This document shows positions 26,355 to 32,916 of a stretch of DNA of 64,000 nucleotides, piece after piece; the stretch's first letter is position 1; every line of letters begins with the position of its first letter. The stretch spans positions 1-64,000 of the forward strand of contig NZ_JAFCKQ010000030.1 in the NCBI RefSeq assembly GCF_018130215.1. Reading direction: 5' to 3'. Origin of the DNA: Bradyrhizobium jicamae (GTDB taxonomy: Bacteria; Pseudomonadota; Alphaproteobacteria; Rhizobiales; Xanthobacteraceae). A program made the position numbers and the translations under genes. The notes beneath the pieces are model-generated. The model ran no database searches. It had not been told where the DNA came from and saw nothing but the letters and a program-made list of their open reading frames with translations.

Positions 26355-27656
26355 TCACTGCGGATGGATCATCAGCGGCGAATCGAGATCGGCGTCGCTG
26401 TCGGCATCGGCGGCGCCCTCGCGGGTGTCGACGGTGGTGTAGACCGACATGCCGGCCCGCAACAGGCCCTGCCTGGCGACGCCGCGCGGCACGCGGATAC
26501 GCACCGGCAGGCGCTGCACGATCTTGGTGAAGTTGCCGGTCGCATTGTCGGGCGGCAGCAGCGTGAACACCGAGCCAGCCGCCGGCGAGATGCTGTCGAC
26601 GACGCCGGAGAATTTGCGGAAGCCGTAGGCGTCCACCTTGATCGTCACACTCTGACCGGGGCGGATGCGCTTGAGCTGGGTTTCCTTGTAATTGGCGTCG
26701 ATGAAGACGTCGTCGAGCGGCACCACGTTGCCGAGCCGCTGGCCGAGCGTGACGTAGTCGCCGACATTGACGAGACGGTTGGAGAACGTGCCTTCGACCG
26801 GCGCGCGCACCTGGGTGAAGTCGAGATCGCGCTCGGCCTTGGCGAGCTGGGTCTTCAATTCGGCGAGCTGGGCGCGGGCCTCGGCCTGCTGCGCCTTGAT
26901 CACCTCGACATTGTCCTTGGCCGAACCATAGGCCGCCTGCGACGAGCGCACCGCGGCAGCACCCTGGTCGCGGCCGGCCTCGGAGACCTCGAAGGTTGCG
27001 CGCGAGGCAAAGCCCTTGTTGCTCAGCGCCTGCTGGCGGTCGAAGTCGAGGTCAGCCCGCTTCAGGCCAGCTTCGGCGGAGACGAGTTGCGCCTGCGCCT
27101 GTTCGACCGCGCTCACCGCGGCCGCGACCTGGCGGCCGATGCGCTCGATCGTCGCTTCCTGGGTCGCGATCCTGGTGCGGGCGGCATCGACGGCGATCCT
27201 GTAGTCGCCGTCGTCGATACGGAAGACCACATCGCCGGCATGCACCAGCGCGTTGTCGCCGGGCATGATCGCGGCGATATGGCCTGCGACGCGGGCACCG
27301 AGCATGGTGTTGTTGGCGCGGACATAGGCGTCATCGGTCGAGACGTAGAACCGGCCGACCAGCATGTAGTAGGCGGCGTAGCTCGCGGCGGCGAGCGCCA
27401 GCGCGCCGATCACGCCCATCATGACGAATTTACGCTTGCCGGATTTCGGCGCAGCTGCGGTTGCAGCGGGTAGAGCTGCCGGCTTGTCCTCGGTCGCAGG
27501 CGCAGCCGGCACCTCGCCGGGACGGCGCCTGGCTTCATCGGAAGTGTGAGCCCTGGCCTGCTCGCCCGGATACGCGGCGGCGCGCGCTTCCTCGTCGGCG
27601 ACCGTCCCCGGTTCGGACCGAACGATGCGCGCGGCCTGGTCTCTCGCTGCGGCCAT
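26355..27656 (-). CDS. emrA: EmrA-type membrane fusion protein (HlyD family)
   Basis: Periplasmic adaptor of 433 residues linking EmrB to an outer-membrane channel. A cytoplasmic N-terminus of about 80 Ala/Pro/Glu-rich residues precedes one transmembrane helix (FVMMGVIGALALAAASYAAYYML). The beta-barrel/lipoyl part follows (VSTDDAYVRANNTMLGARVAGHIAAI), then a long coiled-coil hairpin rich in Ala, Gln and Glu (about 150-260), and the second lipoyl half (FTQVRAPVEGTFSNRLVNVGDYV). GGGGAGG decides ATG 27656 over the longer frame. The cytoplasmic tail is longer than in E. coli EmrA. Confidence 0.93.
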   Translation of the reverse strand: MAAARDQAARIVRSEPGTVADEEARAAAYPGEQARAHTSDEARRRPGEVPAAPATEDKPAALPAATAAAPKSGKRKFVMMGVIGALALAAASYAAYYMLVGRFYVSTDDAYVRANNTMLGARVAGHIAAIMPGDNALVHAGDVVFRIDDGDYRIAVDAARTRIATQEATIERIGRQVAAAVSAVEQAQAQLVSAEAGLKRADLDFDRQQALSNKGFASRATFEVSEAGRDQGAAAVRSSQAAYGSAKDNVEVIKAQQAEARAQLAELKTQLAKAERDLDFTQVRAPVEGTFSNRLVNVGDYVTLGQRLGNVVPLDDVFIDANYKETQLKRIRPGQSVTIKVDAYGFRKFSGVVDSISPAAGSVFTLLPPDNATGNFTKIVQRLPVRIRVPRGVARQGLLRAGMSVYTTVDTREGAADADSDADLDSPLMIHPQ

Positions 27657-27737
27657 AATTGGCCTCCCCACAAAAAAATCCCGCTGTCCCGCGCGCCCAA
27701 CATAGGGCAAGCGGGTCATCCGGGTCCAAACGTATCA

Positions 27738-27766
27738 TTGACCGAACCGTTCGGTCAATCTATATT
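27738..27766 (+). promoter_or_regulatory. TetR operator overlapping a sigma70-type promoter
   Basis: The arms TTGACCGAAC and GTTCGGTCAA around a central C form a perfect 21-bp palindrome at 27738-27758. On the plus strand TTGACC (27738-27743) is followed after exactly 17 bases by TATATT (27761-27766), a good -35/-10 pair reading toward the TetR gene. The same palindrome gives a TTGACC -35 on the minus strand toward emrA, though its -10 is poor. A bound repressor would cover both promoters, implying autorepression plus emrAB repression. Confidence 0.8.
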
Positions 27767-27842
27767 CCCGTCCCACGGATTGTAATGCGTCGATACTTAA
27801 CCCCCTGTTTTGAGTTGAATTCTTTCTTAAGAAGCTAAATCA

Positions 27843-28484
27843 ATGGTTGCAGCATCCGCCAATCCCGTCCGCCTTGCCGAGGAGGACTCCTCGAAGCGCC
27901 GCCAGATCCTGGACGGCGCGCGCAAGGTGTTCATGGACCTGGGCTTTGACGGTGCCAGCATGGGCGAGATCGCCCGCGCCGCCGGGGTCTCCAAGGGCAC
28001 GCTCTACGTCTATTTCGCTGACAAGGGCCGGCTGTTCGCGGCGATCGTCGAGGAAGAGAAGCTCGAGCAAGGCAAGATCGCCTTCAACTTCGATCCGGCG
28101 CGTGACGTCGACACCACCCTCCCCGAATTCGGCCGCGCCTACATCGCCGTGCTGTGCCGGCCCGGTGGCGGCTCGGCGATCCGCACCGTGATGGCGATCG
28201 CCGAACGGATGCCGGAGCTCGGCAGCGAGTTTTACACCCATGTGATCGCCCACACCGTCGATCGCTTCGCGGCCTATCTCGAGGCGCGCGGTGCACTCGG
28301 CGAGCTCGAGATCGAGAACTACCAGCTTGCAGCGTGGCAGTTCATGCAGATGTGCCAGGCCACGCTGTTCCAGGCGTTCATCTTCCAGGCCAAGCCCTCG
28401 CCCTCGCCCGAGCAGATCGCCACCGTGGTCGACAGCGCCACGCGCGTGTTCTTCGCGGCGTACCGGCCGAAGCAAGCGGGCTGA
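27843..28484 (+). CDS. TetR-family repressor of emrAB
   Basis: One-component regulator of 213 residues. The helix-turn-helix is at about 18-65 (RRQILDGARKVFMDLGFDGASMGEIARAAGVSKGTLYVYFADKGRLF). The rest is an all-helical ligand-binding and dimerisation domain containing TetR_C-like features. It is divergent from emrA with a perfect palindrome between them, so it most likely represses emrAB and itself, and is released by a pump substrate. The ATG at 27843 lacks a strong ribosome binding site. Confidence 0.93.
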   Translation: MVAASANPVRLAEEDSSKRRQILDGARKVFMDLGFDGASMGEIARAAGVSKGTLYVYFADKGRLFAAIVEEEKLEQGKIAFNFDPARDVDTTLPEFGRAYIAVLCRPGGGSAIRTVMAIAERMPELGSEFYTHVIAHTVDRFAAYLEARGALGELEIENYQLAAWQFMQMCQATLFQAFIFQAKPSPSPEQIATVVDSATRVFFAAYRPKQAG

Positions 28485-28592
28485 GATCCCACTCCGGACA
28501 TCGGCTTGCGGATGCCATTGCCGCAGATCGAAGTTGCGCCCATATTCATCGAGCCGTCGCAGCCAACGCGGGCCCGGCGAAAGGGCAATCGG

Positions 28593-29096
28593 ATGAGCGA
28601 TGAACCGGACAAGGAGCGTTCCGAAGCGGACGCCGAACTTGAACGCGAAATCCGTCGAGGGCGAAAGTTCACCGCAAAAGAGGCGATAGCGCGGATGATC
28701 GGTCCGGGCGCGATGAAAGGCGGTTCCGCGGTCTCCAGAGTGCAACAAGCCGAGACGGAGATCGGGACGTGGCTAAGAAGCAACCTCACGGATTCGACGG
28801 GAGCATTGCAGGCGCTCCTCCACCGTCAGCTCAAGGGAAGCGAGTTGCTGCTCAACAACCTTGATCAGCCGCTCCTGGCCTTGGCGGCCTACTGCCGACA
28901 GGTTCTCGCCTCGGATCATCACCTCGAAGAACTCGTCCGCGAAGCCGACGTCGAATGGGGACGAAGGATGGATGAGCGGCCCCATTTCAACAAGGCAGGT
29001 TCTCCACCGCACCCGGACGACCCCTATACGAACGATTCCGTTCGCATGGCATTGGGCAAAATCCTGACCCAGATTTCCCAGGCGACAGGCCGATAG
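28593..29096 (+). CDS. Hypothetical soluble protein
   Basis: I do not recognise this 167-residue protein. It begins with a charged stretch (MSDEPDKERSEADAELEREIRRGRKFTAKEAIARMIG), then a mainly helical middle (LQALLHRQLKGSELLLNNLDQPLLALAAYCRQVL), and ends in a Pro/Asp-rich segment. There is no signal peptide, Cys cluster or membrane helix. Its base composition is a little less GC-rich than the flanking emr genes, as for the next few genes up to about 31.2 kb. A longer frame begins upstream, but MSDEP gives a sensible N-terminus. Confidence 0.6.
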   Translation: MSDEPDKERSEADAELEREIRRGRKFTAKEAIARMIGPGAMKGGSAVSRVQQAETEIGTWLRSNLTDSTGALQALLHRQLKGSELLLNNLDQPLLALAAYCRQVLASDHHLEELVREADVEWGRRMDERPHFNKAGSPPHPDDPYTNDSVRMALGKILTQISQATGR

Positions 29097-29208
29097 GTTG
29101 ATCAGGCCGCTTAACGCCCGTGCCCGGTATCGCCCTCGTGTCTTCCGACAACGAGCGCCGGCGCGGTATTATGGCGCAAACGCCACAAGCTTTCTCCACG
29201 GGGGTGGA

Positions 29209-29222
29209 TTGATCCAAATCAA
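29209..29222 (+). promoter_or_regulatory. FixK2/FNR-type box, perfect consensus
   Basis: TTGAT-CCAA-ATCAA matches the FNR/FixK2 consensus in every conserved position. Its centre is about 74 bases upstream of the ATG at 29290, compatible with a class II promoter (box near -41) and a leader of about 33 bases. Confidence 0.65.
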
Positions 29223-29289
29223 TAATGAGCACTCACCCACAAAGGCTAATGCCTGGCGGCGGTAAGCTTCGCAAGATGGGGAGGTTTCC

Positions 29290-29499
29290 ATGGGCCGTTG
29301 TCTAATTGTCGTTGCAGCGATCAGCATGCTTGGCACATCAGCCCACGCGATGACTATGGCGGAGTGCAGGGAACAGTACAGAGCCGATCACGCCAAAGGA
29401 ACCCTTGGGGTCAAGTCATGGCACGAATACCAGCCAAAGCGCTGCGGTATCCACCATGAGCCTAAGGCACCGAAACACGCGCCCAGCAAACAGCACTGA
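29290..29499 (+). CDS. Small secreted Cys-pair protein, probably oxygen-regulated
   Basis: Exported 69-residue protein of unknown function. Residues 1-20 are a signal peptide (CLIVVAAISMLGTSAHA). The mature part, MTMAECREQYRADHAKGTLG...SWHEYQPKRCG, has two Cys separated by about 27 residues and resembles short bradyrhizobial periplasmic proteins with an AEC.xKYxxAxxxGTL...W...C pattern that I know only from memory. The tail is His/Lys/Pro-rich (HHEPKAPKHAPSKQH) and could bind metal. GGGGAGG lies upstream of the ATG, and a perfect FixK/FNR box precedes it. Confidence 0.75.
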   Translation: MGRCLIVVAAISMLGTSAHAMTMAECREQYRADHAKGTLGVKSWHEYQPKRCGIHHEPKAPKHAPSKQH

Positions 29500-29573
29500 A
29501 TTCACACCACCCGATTTACGATTAGCGCTCTCGCCAGGCCTGAGATCGCCGATCTAAATCCCTACCTTCGGCT

Positions 29574-29666
29574 CTACAGAAAGAGAAACGCAGCGAGCGC
29601 GACCGCGCCCGCCAAGATTGAGGCGTATCCGACAATCATGATCCAGTCGATAGGTCTGCTCGTCAT
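29574..29666 (-). CDS. Putative 30-residue single-span membrane peptide
   Basis: The frame reads MTSRPIDWIMIVGYASILAG followed by AVALAAFLFL, that is, a short polar head and one hydrophobic helix, like many bacterial micro-membrane proteins. No clear ribosome binding site precedes the ATG. A FixK/FNR-like box at 29700-29713 would place the transcription start close to the ATG. The frame is open up to 29762, but the upstream part is basic and not membrane-like. Existence as a gene is unproven. Confidence 0.4.
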   Translation of the reverse strand: MTSRPIDWIMIVGYASILAGAVALAAFLFL

Positions 29667-29699
29667 GTTGGGACGGTTGTCCCAAATCTCAGCACGACG

Positions 29700-29713
29700 T
29701 TGACTTAGGTCAA
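29700..29713. promoter_or_regulatory. FixK2/FNR-like palindrome
   Basis: TTGAC-TTAG-GTCAA is a perfect palindrome in its arms and fits the broader bradyrhizobial FixK2 pattern TTG-N8-CAA. It lies upstream of the putative 30-residue membrane peptide on the minus strand and downstream of the cls gene. Confidence 0.45.
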
Positions 29714-29798
29714 ATCTCCTCCAAAACCACCTGTTCAAGCTCTGGCGCGGCAACGCAGGCAAGAAAGAAGATCGCCGTGAACGATCCCCGCTTCAGCT

Positions 29799-31241
29799 TC
29801 ATAGGAGCGGGCTGAAGAGCCGAGCCAAATGCTCCGCGAGCTTGGATCGGAACGGCCGCTTCCGCCATTGCTGCAGCTCGAGCGAACGACAATTCCGGAT
29901 GTAGCGTTGCTGCTCCGACTTGAGGCGACCCGTCATGTCCAGGTCATGAATCACGAGGATATGCTCGGCATTGAGCGCAAACGAGCGGATGTCCATGTTG
30001 CTCGTGCCGACCAGGCCAATGGTATCGTCGATGGTCAGAAACTTGGCATGGAGGAAATTCTTTCGGTACAGGTGGACCCTGGCTCCCGCCTCAAGAAGCT
30101 CCTCATAGTACGATCGCTGGGCGTACGAAACGACGGGTTGATACCCTATCTCGGAAAAAACGAGGTGAACGTCCACGCCACGAAGTACAGCCGTTTCCAA
30201 CGCCTGGAGCACAGGCTCGTCGGGAATAAAATACGGTGTGGTGATCTTGATCTGTTTGCGCGCGGCGTAGATCAGAGCAACGATCAGACGTTGGTTGTTC
30301 TGAGTTGGAAAATCCGGTCCGCTCGGCACGACCTGGATGGGGACCGATCCTGTGATTTCTGCATCTGGAAAAATGTCCTCGCTCTCAAGCACCTCGTCGG
30401 TTTCCAGGAACCAGTCCGCGGCGAAAATGTACTGCAGCTCCAGAACGGCAGGACCCGTCAGGCGCAGCACGAGTTCCTCGTAGGTGACCCCTGCCACGAA
30501 ATCGGAGGCGACCAGGTTTTGCGAACCGGTGAACGCAGCCCGGCCGTCCACAATCGCGATCTTTCGATGGTTGCGCAGGTCCAGCCGTGCTCGTTTGTGG
30601 CCGAAGAGACTGACGGGCAGCATCTCCCTGACATTGACGCCCAACGCGGTCAGTTTCGGTATCAAGATGGGCAACGCGGCGCGAGAGCCCACGGAATCGA
30701 CGAGCACCCGGCACGCCACACCACGCTCGACTGCTCGGCCCAGTGCAGCAATCACGGGGGCTGTTGCGGTATCGGCGGCAAACAAGAAATACAGCAAATG
30801 GACGTGGTTCTTGGCGTGGTCGATCTCAGCCGCCAGGCGAGCAAGGATGGCGTTGTAGTCTATCAGGATCTCCGCGTCGTTTCCCCCGAGCGATGGCATA
30901 TAGCCAAGCCTTTCCGCCAGGTAACCAGTCCACTCAAGTCCGGGCATCACCTCGGGGCGGAAAACGTTTGGATGATTGAGAACGCGCTCGCGAACCTTGG
31001 CCATGGCCTGAGGCAGCCTGGCCATCTGTTGAACCCGCCAGCGAGACATTGTCGGCCGGCCAATCAGGACGTAAAGCAACAGGCCGATCCACGGTTCGAA
31101 AAAGATCAGCAGCAACCAACCTTTTGCTGCCGCCGGACTGCGCCTGAATGGCACGACCGCAAGCATGACCAACCGGATCGTCCATTCGCTGAGAAAGAAG
31201 ACCCAGGCAAACCAATGCAGGACGATCTGGACGAAACCCAT
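29799..31241 (-). CDS. cls: Cardiolipin synthase (phospholipase D superfamily)
   Basis: Membrane-bound enzyme that condenses two phosphatidylglycerols (or a related pair) to cardiolipin. It has 480 residues, normal for ClsA-type enzymes. Two N-terminal hydrophobic segments (about 3-28 and 40-62, with GWLLLIFFEPWIGLLLYVLIGRP) anchor it. Two HKD motifs are intact: HRKIAIVDGRAAFTGSQN and HAKFLTIDDTIGLVGTSNMD. The C-terminal RSFALNAEH and RPFRSKLAEHLARLFSPLL match Cls ends. Codon use looks slightly less GC-biased than in surrounding genes. It stands alone; two FixK-like boxes lie just downstream. Confidence 0.93.
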   Translation of the reverse strand: MGFVQIVLHWFAWVFFLSEWTIRLVMLAVVPFRRSPAAAKGWLLLIFFEPWIGLLLYVLIGRPTMSRWRVQQMARLPQAMAKVRERVLNHPNVFRPEVMPGLEWTGYLAERLGYMPSLGGNDAEILIDYNAILARLAAEIDHAKNHVHLLYFLFAADTATAPVIAALGRAVERGVACRVLVDSVGSRAALPILIPKLTALGVNVREMLPVSLFGHKRARLDLRNHRKIAIVDGRAAFTGSQNLVASDFVAGVTYEELVLRLTGPAVLELQYIFAADWFLETDEVLESEDIFPDAEITGSVPIQVVPSGPDFPTQNNQRLIVALIYAARKQIKITTPYFIPDEPVLQALETAVLRGVDVHLVFSEIGYQPVVSYAQRSYYEELLEAGARVHLYRKNFLHAKFLTIDDTIGLVGTSNMDIRSFALNAEHILVIHDLDMTGRLKSEQQRYIRNCRSLELQQWRKRPFRSKLAEHLARLFSPLL

Positions 31242-31478
31242 GACATCCTCAGGTCAGGCGACTGCCGCACTGCGACACACTGTCCGTCGCCTTCTACCAC
31301 CGAGACAAGCGTAAGAGTATAGAGCGCGACGCGACGGAGCAGCGCGTGCGAAAGGACCCGGTCGTGAACTGGGCCAGTACCCGTATTTCAAGAATGGCCA
31401 CGCAACTCGCGATGACGGGGACCGATTGGCGCGCTAGTCTGCCTCAGCCGACGCCAATTCGAGGTGATCATCTCCGTC

Positions 31479-32321
31479 ATGAGCGACCTCACCATCCGAC
31501 ACATGCGGCCGGACGAGATTCCGCTCGCGCTGGACTGGGCCGCGGCCGAGGGCTGGAATCCCGGTCTCGCAGATGCCACCTGCTTTGGCGCCGAAGATCC
31601 GGCGGGATTCTTCATCGGCGAGTTCGACGGGCAGCCGGCCGCGGTCATCTCCTGCATCAATTATGGCGCACGTTTCGCCTTCCTGGGCTTCTACATCGTG
31701 CGTCCGGATCTGCGCGGCCGCGGCCATGGCCTGCGCATCTGGAACACCGCGATCGCGCATTCGCGTCCACGCGTGATCGGGCTCGATGGCGTGGTGGCGC
31801 AGCAGGCGAACTATCGGAAGTCCGGTTTTGAGCTCGCCTACGCCAATGTGCGCTACGGTGGCACGGTCGCCGCGCCGCCAGCGCCGAACGGCGACGTCAT
31901 CGCGCTGACCGACGTGCCCGCAGCGACCCTCGCCGCCGATGATGCGACGGTGTTTCCGGCACCGCGCGCGGCATTCCTGCGTGCCTGGATCCAGGCACCC
32001 ATGCATCTCGGCCGCGCGCTCATGCGCGATGGCAGACTGGCCGGCTGGGGCGTGATCCGCCCGTGCCGCAGCGGCCGCAAGATCGGTCCGCTTGTCGCCG
32101 ACGACCGCGCAACTGCCGAAATCGTTCTGGCGGCATTGCTCGCCGGCACGGGCGGCGGCGAGATCTTCTTCGATGTTCCCGCCATCAACCGTGACGCGAT
32201 CGCGCTCGCTCACGACCTCGGACTCTCGCCGGTGTTCGAGACCGCGCGCATGTACACCGGCGCGATCCCGCAATTGCAACTGCAGCGGATATTCGGTGTC
32301 ACGACATTCGAACTGGGCTAG
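31479..32321 (+). CDS. GNAT-family acetyltransferase with C-terminal Acetyltransf_18-like domain
   Basis: Predicted N-acetyltransferase of 280 residues. The N-terminal GNAT domain (about 1-130) carries the acetyl-CoA signature FYIVRPDLRGRGHGLRIWNTAI. The C-terminal half (about 140-275) resembles the second domain found in the YitF-like two-domain GNATs. The acceptor is unknown. The ATG at 31479 is used; an in-frame GTG five codons earlier is an alternative. It appears monocistronic. Confidence 0.87.
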   Translation: MSDLTIRHMRPDEIPLALDWAAAEGWNPGLADATCFGAEDPAGFFIGEFDGQPAAVISCINYGARFAFLGFYIVRPDLRGRGHGLRIWNTAIAHSRPRVIGLDGVVAQQANYRKSGFELAYANVRYGGTVAAPPAPNGDVIALTDVPAATLAADDATVFPAPRAAFLRAWIQAPMHLGRALMRDGRLAGWGVIRPCRSGRKIGPLVADDRATAEIVLAALLAGTGGGEIFFDVPAINRDAIALAHDLGLSPVFETARMYTGAIPQLQLQRIFGVTTFELG

Positions 32322-32523
32322 TCGGCGATGGGAAATTGAAGCCCTGCTGCCTGCGCGCAATCGCCGCATGCGACAACGCCGGTTCCGTCCGACCGGCTGT
32401 GAAGCGGCTCACATTGCGATCATGTGGTTCAGACTTATACCTCAGGTTGAACGACGGGAACGCCGGTTCGGCAGCACGTCGTTCGTCACGCACTGCGGCC
32501 ACCCACGACACCGGAGGTATCAC

Positions 32524-32817
32524 ATGGCATTCCTGTTCGCTCACACCCGCAGCATGGGCCTCAGCGACGCACTCGCCAATATCGGCGAGCTCAAGGGCGT
32601 CATTGCCAACACGCTGAAGCAAAGCGGCTTCAGCGACGTCATCAACAATCAGGCCGAAGTTGCCGGAAACAAGAACGGCGTGCGCCTCTCGATCCTGCAT
32701 TTGCACATCGCGGATCGGCAGTTCTGGCAGGTGTTCATGGCCGGTGGCGACACCGCCGCCACCCAGCAGATGCTCAACGATGTCGTGAACAAGGTCGAGC
32801 ACCTCGCCTTCCTTTGA
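32524..32817 (+). CDS. Small conserved-looking hypothetical protein
   Basis: I do not recognise this 97-residue protein. It starts MAFLFAHTRSMGLSDALANIGELKGVIANTLKQ and continues through a probable beta segment (GVRLSILHLHIADRQFWQVFMAGGD) to a helical end. There are no Cys, signal peptide or membrane helix, so it should be a small cytosolic alpha-beta protein. GGAGG before ATG 32524 supports this start over the much longer open frame that overlaps the GNAT gene. Confidence 0.75.
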   Translation: MAFLFAHTRSMGLSDALANIGELKGVIANTLKQSGFSDVINNQAEVAGNKNGVRLSILHLHIADRQFWQVFMAGGDTAATQQMLNDVVNKVEHLAFL

Positions 32818-32878
32818 GGGCAGTACCGGCCGGAGAAAGCGGGTCGCGCGACGGCGCCGCACCTCACAGCGGCATGCC

Positions 32879-32909
32879 GCCGTCATTGCGCGTTCCTCGC
32901 AATGACGGC
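32879..32909. repeat. Inverted repeat related to a dispersed CGTCATTGCG element
   Basis: GCCGTCATTGCG (32879-32890) and CGCAATGACGGC (32898-32909) are perfect 12-bp arms around a 7-base loop. The arms match the ends of the common CGTCATTGCG...CGCAATGACG intergenic repeat of bradyrhizobia, apparently reduced to its termini. It lies between convergent genes and may also act as a terminator. Confidence 0.65.
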
Positions 32910-32916
32910 CGCCGCC

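Noticed and set aside
24616..26442. 608-codon open frame on the plus strand
   Set aside because: It is antisense to emrB and extremely Arg/His/Gln-rich, with no domain resemblance.
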